12,669 nt of DNA from DATKMS01 sp041497995 (GTDB lineage: Bacteria > Desulfobacterota > Binatia > HRBIN30): contig JBGQHM010000188.1 of NCBI GenBank assembly GCA_041497995.1, positions 1 through 12,669 on the forward strand, in the 5' to 3' direction. Positions 1-5,850 of the stretch are shown in pieces. Below the pieces are notes generated by a model. It saw only the letters and a program-made list of their open reading frames with translations, made no database searches and was not told the DNA's origin. The position numbers and the translations under genes were made by a program. How positions within the stretch are numbered: position 1 is the stretch's first letter; each line of letters opens with the position of its first letter.

Positions 1-1
1 C

Positions 2-565
2 TCGACGGACATCTACCTGCACGGCACCTACTTCGTCGTGGCGCATTTCCATTTCGTGATGGGCGTGGCGGCGATGTTCGGCATCTTCGCGGGCACCTAC
101 TTCTGGTTCCCCAAGATGTTCGGCCGCATGATGAACGAGACGTTGGGCAAGATTCATTTCTGGCCGACGTTCATCGCCTTCAACTGCGTGTTCTTTCCGA
201 TGCACATCCTGGGCGTCGGCGGGCACATGCGCCGCATCTACAACCCCATGCAGTACGAGTTCCTGAAGCCGCTCCAGCCGATCAACGTGTTCATCACCAT
301 CAGCGCCATTTGCCTGGGCCTGGCGCAGATTCCGTTCGTCATCAATTTCTTCTGGAGCATGTTCGCCGGGAAGAAGGCGACCGAGAATCCATGGAACGCC
401 AACACCCTCGAGTGGACGGCGCCGTCGCCGCCGCCGCACGGCAACTTCGGCAGCGTGCTACCGACGGTGTATCGCGGGCCCTACGAGTACAGCTCGCCGG
501 AAGTCAAAGAAGACTTTCTGCCGCAGACGCGGCGGCTGGAAGGAGTGGTGGCGCGCGCCCACTGA
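2..565 (+). CDS. ctaD: Cytochrome c oxidase subunit I (CtaD), 3' end only
   Basis: Catalytic subunit of the aa3-type oxidase in the cytoplasmic membrane, which reduces O2 at the heme a3/CuB centre. The reading frame is open from base 2 and the 5' part lies outside the window. The visible part begins around helix X: YLHGTYFVVAHFHF contains the two His that in the family bind heme a3 and heme a (codons at 44-46 and 50-52). It continues through the family blocks FPKMFGRMMNE and FFPMHILGVGG and ends in the usual cytoplasmic tail NPWNANTLEWTAPSPPP. Three membrane segments remain. The position that is usually Asp in LHDTY, a ligand near the Mg/Mn site, is Gly here (bases 23-25). The gene is followed 21 bp later by ctaA. 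Identity is very secure; the D- and K-channel residues are outside the window. Confidence 0.97.
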   Translation, partial: STDIYLHGTYFVVAHFHFVMGVAAMFGIFAGTYFWFPKMFGRMMNETLGKIHFWPTFIAFNCVFFPMHILGVGGHMRRIYNPMQYEFLKPLQPINVFITISAICLGLAQIPFVINFFWSMFAGKKATENPWNANTLEWTAPSPPPHGNFGSVLPTVYRGPYEYSSPEVKEDFLPQTRRLEGVVARAH

Positions 566-586
566 GCGGGGCGCCGTTGTGTAAGC

Positions 587-1564
587 ATGGCTGCACGCGA
601 TGATGCGCGCAGCCGCTGGCCGCATCGGCTGGCGGTGGGGACCGCGGCGACCACAGTGCTGCTGATCTTCGTCGGCGGCCTGGTGACCAACACCGGCTCG
701 GCGCTCGCCGTGCCCGATTGGCCAACCAGCTTCGGCTACAATATGTTCCTCTACCCATGGTCGAAGATGGTCGGCGGCATCTTCTACGAGCACAGTCACC
801 GGCTGATCGGCAGCACGGTGGGCGTCCTGACGGTCGCCTTGGCGCTGTCGCTGTGGCTCACCGAGTCGCGCCAGGCGATGCGCGTCCTTGGCCTCGTGGC
901 TGTCGTTGCGGTGATCATTCAAGGAGTCCTTGGCGGCCTGCGCGTCGTGTTGCTGAATCACGGGATGGCGATTGTCCACGGCTGCGTGGCGCAAGCCTTC
1001 TTCGCTTTGCTCGTCGGCCTCGCCGTGGCGACGTCGCGGTTCTGGGCTCACGCAGCTGACGGGCCGCGGCTCGGCAATGTCATTCGACTGCGCTCGATCG
1101 CGCTGACGACGGTGTGTCTGGTCTACCTGCAGATCGTGTTTGGGGCGCTGCTCACGCACACCGGGACGCGGCTCGACGCCCACCTCCTGTTTGCCGCCTT
1201 GGTGACCGCCTCGGTCTGCTGGTTGGCGGTTCGCGTGCTGGGTGGGCACAGGGAGCGTGCTGAGCTACGGCGGCCGGCGCTGCTGTTGCTGGCGTTGCTG
1301 GTCACTCAGCTCAGTCTCGGGCTGGGCGTCTACCTGTGGCGCTTCACCACGGCGAACGAAGCGATGGCGCCGGCACTCGGGCTGGCATTCCAAGCGACCC
1401 ATCGCATCACCGGGACGGCGGTGTTGGGAACGGCAGTGGTGTTGGCGCTGCGTCTCGTCCGGCTCGCCGCCGTGACTGGCAGCGTATCCGCACCGGTGGA
1501 TGCGGCTGAACGACGCTTCGCCGGCGGGCTGGGTGCCGAGCACGGTCGTGAGGTGCTTGCATGA
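587..1564 (+). CDS. ctaA: Heme A synthase (CtaA/Cox15)
   Basis: Integral membrane enzyme that oxidises the C8 methyl of heme O to a formyl group, giving heme A for the oxidase. The 325-aa product shows about eight hydrophobic helices in two four-helix halves. The four heme-ligand His of the family are visible: H71 in the EHSHR motif (with E68), H131 in IVHG, H199 in DAHL and H272 in ATHR. The first outer loop, which carries a Cys pair in the Bacillus-type enzyme, reads GSALAVPDWPTSFG, so both Cys are absent; this places it with cysteine-less CtaA proteins. The start is ATG at 587 with no strong Shine-Dalgarno, 21 bp after ctaD. The stop overlaps the ctaB start as ATGA, indicating translational coupling. 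The tail after residue 300 is polar and poorly conserved. Confidence 0.96.
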   Translation: MAARDDARSRWPHRLAVGTAATTVLLIFVGGLVTNTGSALAVPDWPTSFGYNMFLYPWSKMVGGIFYEHSHRLIGSTVGVLTVALALSLWLTESRQAMRVLGLVAVVAVIIQGVLGGLRVVLLNHGMAIVHGCVAQAFFALLVGLAVATSRFWAHAADGPRLGNVIRLRSIALTTVCLVYLQIVFGALLTHTGTRLDAHLLFAALVTASVCWLAVRVLGGHRERAELRRPALLLLALLVTQLSLGLGVYLWRFTTANEAMAPALGLAFQATHRITGTAVLGTAVVLALRLVRLAAVTGSVSAPVDAAERRFAGGLGAEHGREVLA

Positions 1565-2460
1565 TCCACGACTCCGAGGTGCTGACGGCGGACGTCACGC
1601 GCCGCCGCGTTCTGGCGTTTCTCGAGCTGGGAAAGCCGCGCGTCGTCCTCATGGTGCTGGTTACGACGTTCGTCGGCTTTTACCTCGGTACCCAAGGCAT
1701 GCCCGACTACTTGCGTTTGCTCCCAACCTTGATCGGCACAGCGTTGGCCGCCGCCGGCACACTGGCGCTCAACCAGTACATCGAACGCGACGTCGACGCG
1801 AAGATGCAGCGCACGCGGATGCGTCCGCTGCCCGACGGGCGGTTGCAGCCCACCGAGGCCCTCGCCTTCGGTGTGGTGACCACACTGGCGGGGCTCGTGT
1901 ATCTCGCTCTCGCGGTGAACGCGGTCAGCGCCGCGGTGACCGCCTTCATCACCATCAGCTACCTGTTCATGTACACGCCGTTGAAGCGCCGCACGCCGCT
2001 GTGCAGCATCGTCGGTGCCGTCCCCGGCGCGTTGCCGCCGGTGACCGGTTGGGTCGCGGCGCGTGGCACGTTCGGCATCGAGGCGTGGGTCCTGTTCGCC
2101 ATTCTCTTCCTGTGGCAGCTGCCGCACTCATTGGCGATCGCGCGGCTGTACCGCGATGACTATGCACGTGCTGGCATCCGCCTGCTGCCCGTTGTCGAAC
2201 CCGACGGCAAGAGCACCGGGCGGCAGATCGTGACCAACTGCCTGGCGCTACTCGTCGTCGGATTGCTGCCGACGCTGGTGGGCCTAGCCGGTCCGGTATA
2301 TTTTGTGGCGGCATTCGTCTTCGGCGCGCTCTTTCTCGCGTACGGCGTGGCCTTCGCGGTGTCGCGTACGGTGACGGCGGCGCGGCAGCTGATGTTTGCA
2401 TCGCTCCTCTATCTTCCGGCGACCTTGCTCGTGATGGCGCTGGACAAGGCTCCGTTCTAG
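1561..2460 (+). CDS. ctaB: Protoheme IX farnesyltransferase, heme O synthase (CtaB/Cox10)
   Basis: UbiA-family membrane prenyltransferase that adds a farnesyl group to protoheme IX, making heme O, the substrate of CtaA. The 299-aa product has the family length and around nine hydrophobic helices. The first Mg-diphosphate motif lies at residues 71-90 (NQYIERDVDAKMQRTRMRPL), with Glu75 where many homologues have Asp. The second conserved block includes YTPLKRRTP (138-146), the GAVPGALPPVTGW stretch (152-164) and LYRDDYARAGIRLLPV (196-211). ATG at 1561 overlaps the ctaA stop by 4 nt, so heme O and heme A synthesis are co-translated. The gene lies directly in the oxidase operon, as expected for a dedicated heme A supply. 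Identification is secure. Confidence 0.97.
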   Translation: MIHDSEVLTADVTRRRVLAFLELGKPRVVLMVLVTTFVGFYLGTQGMPDYLRLLPTLIGTALAAAGTLALNQYIERDVDAKMQRTRMRPLPDGRLQPTEALAFGVVTTLAGLVYLALAVNAVSAAVTAFITISYLFMYTPLKRRTPLCSIVGAVPGALPPVTGWVAARGTFGIEAWVLFAILFLWQLPHSLAIARLYRDDYARAGIRLLPVVEPDGKSTGRQIVTNCLALLVVGLLPTLVGLAGPVYFVAAFVFGALFLAYGVAFAVSRTVTAARQLMFASLLYLPATLLVMALDKAPF

Positions 2461-2474
2461 GCACGGCAGCAGCG

Positions 2475-2633
2475 ATGGCTCAGGCTCGGTCGCTACAGTC
2501 GGCAATGCAAGAGCATGATCCCCGTCGCCAGCGCGCGCGGAATCTGCGTACCGGGCTCGTGCTCATTGGAACGTTCGCAGCGCTGTTCGTGGGTGCCATC
2601 GTCTACGTAGTGCTGTCCGGCGGGGCGAAGTGA
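2475..2633 (+). CDS. 52-aa single-helix membrane protein, CoxF-like
   Basis: A short reading frame fills the gap between ctaB and the first subunit III gene and stops one base before the next ATG (TGA g ATG). The product has a polar N-terminus of about 25 residues, rich in Arg around RRQRARNLRTG (17-27), then one hydrophobic helix (27-48) ending in LSGGAK. By the positive-inside rule the N-terminus is cytoplasmic. The layout of an RR-x-RN motif followed by a single helix resembles the small CoxF/assembly proteins found in alphaproteobacterial cox operons, but this match is from memory of the pattern. No clear Shine-Dalgarno precedes ATG 2475; an alternative in-frame start is ATG 2505, giving 42 aa. 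Position and coupling to ctaE suggest a role in oxidase assembly or stability. Likely real because it fills the gap exactly. Confidence 0.7.
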   Translation: MAQARSLQSAMQEHDPRRQRARNLRTGLVLIGTFAALFVGAIVYVVLSGGAK

Positions 2634-2634
2634 G

Positions 2635-3297
2635 ATGGCGCGCACGCTGCCCCAGGAGCCCTCAACCGAGAGTGGTGTCGAACGTCGTCTGACGCTGGTG
2701 CGTGGGTACGGCGGTGGTGGCCCGCCCCAGCCAGCGGTGCGCCAGCCGCCGATCAGCAACGCGCAGCTCGGAGTGGTGATCTTCATTGCCTTCGAGACGA
2801 TGATCTTCGTCGGGCTGGTGACGGCATACTGGGTGTTGCGTAGCGGCAGCTTCGCGTGGCCGCCGCCGAATCTGCCGCGGCTGCCGTTAGCGGTAACGTC
2901 GGTCAACACCGCGATGCTCACCTTGAGCGCCTTTACTATGTTCCGCGCAGTGAGGGCGGCGCGCGCCGGTAGCCAAGCGGGCCTGCGTAGCGCGCTGATC
3001 GCAACCGCTATGCTGGGCACGGGGTTCCTGCTCATCCAAGGATCCGAGTGGGCGCGGTTGATCCGCCAAGGTCTCACGCTGTCATCGGGCTCGTACGGCG
3101 CAACGTTCTATACGCTGATCGGCTTGCATGCATTGCACGTCGTTGGCGCAGTGGTCTGGTTGCTCGCAGTGCTGGCGATTGCACACCGCGGCGGCTATAC
3201 GGCCAAGCAGCCCGCCGGCGTCGCGCTCTGTGCGACGTACTGGTACTACGTCTGTGCATTGTGGGTCGTCCTGTTCGGCATCGTGTATGTGTACTGA
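2635..3297 (+). CDS. ctaE: Cytochrome c oxidase subunit III paralog, divergent (CtaE-like 1)
   Basis: Membrane subunit of the heme-copper oxidase subunit III family. The 220-aa product has a Pro/Gly-rich cytoplasmic N-terminal extension of about 42 residues and five predicted helices, the short bacterial form. Family features include FETMIFVGLVTAYW (53-66, with the Glu54 equivalent to the classical DCCD-reactive Glu), WPPPNLP (75-81), QGSEW (135-139) and GLHALHVVG (163-171). The C-terminal signature, normally YWHFVDxxW, reads YWYYVCALW (202-210), so the conserved His and Asp are replaced by Tyr and Cys. It starts 2 nt after the 52-aa gene and is followed by the CxxC protein and a second, more canonical subunit III. 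It could be the accessory subunit of a two-subunit-III complex or a NorE-like relative. Family membership is secure; the exact role is not. Confidence 0.88.
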   Translation: MARTLPQEPSTESGVERRLTLVRGYGGGGPPQPAVRQPPISNAQLGVVIFIAFETMIFVGLVTAYWVLRSGSFAWPPPNLPRLPLAVTSVNTAMLTLSAFTMFRAVRAARAGSQAGLRSALIATAMLGTGFLLIQGSEWARLIRQGLTLSSGSYGATFYTLIGLHALHVVGAVVWLLAVLAIAHRGGYTAKQPAGVALCATYWYYVCALWVVLFGIVYVY

Positions 3298-3304
3298 GGG
3301 GGAG
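3297..3304 (+). promoter_or_regulatory. Ribosome binding site fixing the start at 3311
   Basis: The purine-rich run AGGGGGAG begins on the last base of the upstream stop codon and ends 6 nt before ATG 3311. It favours 3311 over the in-frame ATGs at 3305 (inside or too close to the site) and 3320, and over the longer open frame that overlaps the upstream gene. Confidence 0.7.
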
Positions 3305-3310
3305 ATGGGC

Positions 3311-3607
3311 ATGACGCATATGGAGCAACCAGCGTGGCTGCGGTGGGTGGCAGCGGCCCTTCTGTCCGTAGTGCTGCGGGCACCGACTGTGGTGCTGGCG
3401 TGCGAGGCGTGCAAAGAGGCGGTGAAAGACGATCCAGTGGGCACCGCGTTGAGTGCTACCACGCTGGTGTTGATCGCCATGCCGATGTTGCTGATTGGAT
3501 CGATTGGCGGCTGGGTGGGCTACGCGTACTGGCGTGCCGAGCGGCACGCCGTGGCGTCCGGCGATGCCTCGGCCCAGCCGAGCGACACCGCACCGCAACC
3601 GGTATAG
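3311..3607 (+). CDS. 98-aa CxxC membrane protein of the cox operon, unknown function
   Basis: No named family was recognised with certainty. The product has an N-terminal hydrophobic segment (about 9-30) ending in VVLACEACK, which could be a signal peptide cleaved before Cys31 or a weak lipobox. Right after it comes the motif C31-E-A-C34-K. A second strongly hydrophobic helix follows (about 47-73, rich in Met, Leu and Gly), and the protein ends in a polar Ala/Pro/Ser tail. This places the CxxC pair on the outer face of the membrane, next to the helix. Small proteins with a signal peptide, a CxxCK-like motif and one helix recur in cox operons of Acidobacteria and Planctomycetes, in my recollection. 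The gene sits between two subunit III genes, 13 bp after one and 20 bp before the other. A copper-binding or thiol role in oxidase assembly is an inference. ATG 3311 is chosen for its ribosome binding site. Confidence 0.8.
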   Translation: MTHMEQPAWLRWVAAALLSVVLRAPTVVLACEACKEAVKDDPVGTALSATTLVLIAMPMLLIGSIGGWVGYAYWRAERHAVASGDASAQPSDTAPQPV

Positions 3608-3612
3608 GACGA

Positions 3613-3619
3613 AAGGGAG
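3613..3619 (+). promoter_or_regulatory. Ribosome binding site of the second subunit III gene
   Basis: AAGGGAG lies 8 nt upstream of ATG 3628. It decides the start against a longer open frame that runs back over the CxxC gene. The protein beginning at 3628 also has the expected subunit III length. Confidence 0.7.
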
Positions 3620-3627
3620 AACCGAGC

Positions 3628-4236
3628 ATGAGTCAAGCTGCTGCTGCAGTGGATCACGTGTTGGGCGTGGAGCCGGCCGAGTCGCCGCTCACGCCGGAAA
3701 GTTGGGGCAAGCTGGGGATGTGGGTCTTCCTCGCCGGCGACGCCATGTCGTTCGGCGGGTTGATCTGTGCCTACGCGGCGCTGCGCATGGGCAGCCCCAA
3801 CTGGCCGACGCCATCGACCGTGCTCGGTGTGCCGTTCACGGCGATCATGACCTTCCTGCTCATCTGTAGCAGCGTGACCATGGTGAAGGGGCTCGAGGCG
3901 ATCAAGCACGGCAACCGCGCTGGCTTGCGCAAGTTCCTGGCCCTCACCGCCATCGGCGGCGCCTGCTTCCTCGGCATGCAGGCCTACGAGTGGACGCACC
4001 TGATCGAAGGCGGCATGACGCTCACCAGCAAGGGCTTGTTCGGCGCGACCTTCTTCATCCTCACCGGTTTCCACGGCTGCCACGTGTTCTCCGGCGTGGT
4101 GTATCTCAGCGCCATCCTCGGGAGCGCCAGTTCCTACTCGGCGGAGAACCACAACTCGGTGGAGATCGCCGGATTGTACTGGCACTTCGTCGATCTGGTC
4201 TGGATTCTCATCTTCACCTTCGTCTATCTCATTTGA
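3628..4236 (+). CDS. ctaE: Cytochrome c oxidase subunit III, canonical (CtaE 2)
   Basis: Membrane subunit III of the aa3 oxidase, which stabilises the catalytic core and supports proton uptake. The 202-aa product has a short polar N-terminus and five helices, lacking the first two helices of the mitochondrial protein. Family signatures: QAYEW (118-122), TGFHGCHVFSGVVYL (146-160, His149 and His152) and the intact C-terminal YWHFVDLVW (184-192). The helix equivalent to the DCCD-reactive Glu reads FLAGDAMSFGG, so Asp38 stands where Glu is usual. It follows the CxxC gene and precedes ctaF by 22 bp. The two subunit III genes are clearly homologous but not recent duplicates, since they differ in most positions outside the signatures. 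Identification is very secure. Confidence 0.95.
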   Translation: MSQAAAAVDHVLGVEPAESPLTPESWGKLGMWVFLAGDAMSFGGLICAYAALRMGSPNWPTPSTVLGVPFTAIMTFLLICSSVTMVKGLEAIKHGNRAGLRKFLALTAIGGACFLGMQAYEWTHLIEGGMTLTSKGLFGATFFILTGFHGCHVFSGVVYLSAILGSASSYSAENHNSVEIAGLYWHFVDLVWILIFTFVYLI

Positions 4237-4246
4237 GGAAACGCAC

Positions 4247-4253
4247 AGGAGGG
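4247..4253 (+). promoter_or_regulatory. Strong Shine-Dalgarno of ctaF
   Basis: AGGAGGG sits 5 nt before ATG 4259, the closest match to the anti-Shine-Dalgarno in the operon. It suggests strong translation of the small subunit IV and confirms that start. Confidence 0.75.
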
Positions 4254-4258
4254 TTCAG

Positions 4259-4546
4259 ATGGATCTCGCACACGACGAACCAAACTACATGTTGATCTTT
4301 TACTGGCTGGCTGCGTTGACCGCGATCGAGGTCGGCATAACGTACGCGGGCATCCCGAAAGTGTTGATGATCGCGCTGCTGGTCGGCCTCGCCTTGGCCA
4401 AGGCTGCGATGGTGGCGATGTATTTCATGCATCTGAAGTTCGAGCGCCGGACGCTCGGGCTGATCGCGCTGACGCCACCGCTCTTGCTGGTAATGTTCGC
4501 CTGCGTTACCTACCCGGATACCGCCTGGAGGTTCTTGGGGCACTGA
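4259..4546 (+). CDS. ctaF: Cytochrome c oxidase subunit IV (CtaF, prokaryotic type)
   Basis: Small structural subunit of bacterial heme-copper oxidases. The 95-aa product has three hydrophobic helices (about 11-30, 34-57 and 68-86). The family hallmark is in the second helix and the loop after it: LAKAAMVAMYFMHLKFERR (46-64), with the conserved Lys and the YFMHLK block. The length matches the COX4_pro family. It begins after a strong AGGAGGG site and lies immediately downstream of the canonical subunit III gene, its usual neighbour. After its stop there is a 47-bp GC-rich gap before the SCO gene, the first loose junction since the ctaB-ctaE segment. The annotation is secure. Confidence 0.92.
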   Translation: MDLAHDEPNYMLIFYWLAALTAIEVGITYAGIPKVLMIALLVGLALAKAAMVAMYFMHLKFERRTLGLIALTPPLLLVMFACVTYPDTAWRFLGH

Positions 4547-4593
4547 GCCACCGAACCCGGCACGCCCCGCGGCGGGCCGCGAGTATTCGTTAC

Positions 4594-5229
4594 ATGCGAC
4601 CTCTATTGTGGACGGCGCTGATCGTTTCCGGGGCGCTGCTGGTCAGCGCCGCCACATGGTCGGCCTTCCGATACGGTGTCGTCTCCCCCGCGACCGGCCT
4701 CCCGGCGCTCGGCCAGGTGCCGGAGTTTTCCCTCATCGACAGCAACGGCCAACCGCTGTCGCACGCGCAGCTCGCCGGCGGAGTGTGGGTCGCCGACTTC
4801 ATCTTCACCCACTGCCCCGGCGTGTGTCCGGTGCTCAGTGCGCAGATGGCGAAGTTGCAGCATGCCCTGGACCGCGAGGGCGGCAACCCGGTGCGGCTGG
4901 TGTCGTTCAGTGTCGACCCCGTGAACGATACGCCCGAAACGCTGCGCGCCTATGCCGAACAGTTCGGCGCTGAGCCCGGCCGCTGGCTCTTCGTGACCGG
5001 CCGGCGCGATGAGCTGCACGCACTCATCGGCCAGGGATTCCATCTCGCCGTCGCGGATCGTCCGGAGAGCGAGAACACCGACGGCGAGGGGCTCATTACG
5101 CACAGCGACCGCTTCGTGCTCATCGACAAGGAGTTGCAGATCCGCGGCTACTATCACGGCACCGACCAGGAGTCTGTGCAGAAGCTGCTGCAAGACATCA
5201 AGGAGCTCGGGAAGGAGAAGCAGTCGTAA
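4594..5229 (+). CDS. SCO1/SenC/PrrC family copper chaperone
   Basis: Membrane-anchored thioredoxin-fold protein that delivers copper to, or reduces the cysteines of, the CuA site of subunit II. The 211-aa product has an N-terminal anchor helix (about 4-24), then the extracytoplasmic domain. It contains the copper ligands of the family: C74-P-G-V-C78 in FTHCPGVCP and His170 in ITHSDRFVLID. Other SCO blocks are VPEFSLIDSNGQPLS (42-56) and SFSVDPVNDTPETLRAY (104-120). ATG 4594 gives a proper anchor; no strong Shine-Dalgarno is visible. It lies 47 bp downstream of ctaF and 68 bp upstream of the DUF420 gene. All three copper ligands are present, so a functional chaperone is expected. Confidence 0.93.
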   Translation: MRPLLWTALIVSGALLVSAATWSAFRYGVVSPATGLPALGQVPEFSLIDSNGQPLSHAQLAGGVWVADFIFTHCPGVCPVLSAQMAKLQHALDREGGNPVRLVSFSVDPVNDTPETLRAYAEQFGAEPGRWLFVTGRRDELHALIGQGFHLAVADRPESENTDGEGLITHSDRFVLIDKELQIRGYYHGTDQESVQKLLQDIKELGKEKQS

Positions 5230-5297
5230 GGCGCAAGAAGAGAGAGCGCCGCATTTCTCTCCGATGACGTCGCACGCTTCACGCCGTGCTCTGACAG

Positions 5298-5723
5298 ATG
5301 ACTGTTCGCGACCTTCCCACCCTCAACGCGGTGTTGAACGCCACCAGTGCGGTCCTCTTGCTCCTCGGCTACCGATTCATTCGGCGCCGTGAGATCGGCG
5401 CCCATCGAGCGTGCATGCTCGCCGCGTTCACCGTCTCCGTCGTCTTTCTCGTCTCCTACGTGACGTACCATGTGCAAGTCGGCTCGGTACACTTTCCCGG
5501 CACCGGTCTCATCCGCGGCGTGTACTTCGCGATTCTCATCACCCACACCATGCTTGCGGCTCTGGTGCCGCCGCTCGCCGTGGTCACGCTGACCCGCGCC
5601 CTGCGCGGCCAGTTCGACCGCCACCGCCGCCTGGCGCGCTGGACGTTTCCGATCTGGCTGTATGTGTCTGTCACCGGCGTCGTCGTGTACGTGATGCTGT
5701 ACCAGGTGTACGGCGCGCGCTGA
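5298..5723 (+). CDS. DUF420 membrane protein, YozB/CtaM-like oxidase maturation factor
   Basis: Four-helix membrane protein of the DUF420 family. The Staphylococcus member CtaM (Bacillus YozB) is needed for maturation of aa3-type oxidases, so a similar role is inferred. The 141-aa product shows the family blocks LPTLNAVLNATSAVLLLLGY (6-25), IGAHRACMLAAF (33-44), YHVQVGSVHFPGTGLIRGVYF (57-77), ITHTMLA (81-87) and WTFPIWLYVSVTGVVVYVMLY (115-135). Four His in conserved positions (36, 58, 83 and 109) sit at membrane borders or inside helices, where they could bind heme or metal. The start ATG 5298 gives the expected N-terminus; no clear ribosome binding site is visible. It is the last gene of the cox cluster, and a hairpin-forming repeat follows 30 bp after its stop. 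Confidence 0.9.
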   Translation: MTVRDLPTLNAVLNATSAVLLLLGYRFIRRREIGAHRACMLAAFTVSVVFLVSYVTYHVQVGSVHFPGTGLIRGVYFAILITHTMLAALVPPLAVVTLTRALRGQFDRHRRLARWTFPIWLYVSVTGVVVYVMLYQVYGAR

Positions 5724-5753
5724 CGTCCACCCGTCGCGCCCGCCCCCGTGAAG

Positions 5754-5788
5754 CGTATCTCGTGCTGAAACGATTCCAGCGAGATACG
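5754..5788 (+). terminator. Perfect 9-bp inverted repeat after the cox operon, possible terminator
   Basis: CGTATCTCG (5754-5762) and CGAGATACG (5780-5788) are perfect reverse complements. Inside, CTG (5765-5767) can pair with CAG (5777-5779) across a 2-nt bulge, leaving a 9-nt loop. No T-run follows on either strand, so it is not a classical intrinsic terminator. It may be a processing or 3'-end-protecting hairpin or a protein-binding site. A related copy of the right arm, CGAGACACGA, lies at 5794-5803 next to CGAGATACGA at 5780-5789. Confidence 0.4.
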
Positions 5789-5850
5789 AGGAACGAGACA
5801 CGATACCGGTGCGGTTGACAGCCGTGAGCAATCCAGGAGACAAGCGGCAC

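Noticed and set aside
458..2127. Long minus-strand open frames across ctaA and ctaB
   Set aside because: They lie opposite strongly supported genes. Their products are rich in Arg, Gln, His and Asp without domains, as expected for antisense frames in GC-rich DNA.
3520..4185. Minus-strand frame of 221 codons over the second subunit III gene
   Set aside because: Low-complexity His/Glu/Ala-rich product opposite a canonical gene; a shadow of codon bias.
4568..4581. GC-rich 5-bp hairpin (CGCGG/CCGCG) between ctaF and the SCO gene
   Set aside because: Too short, with no T-run, in very GC-rich DNA; expected by chance.
5240..5261. GAGAGA/TCTCTC inverted repeat between the SCO and DUF420 genes
   Set aside because: Six weak pairs with a 10-nt loop and no T-tract; not enough to call a terminator or attenuator.
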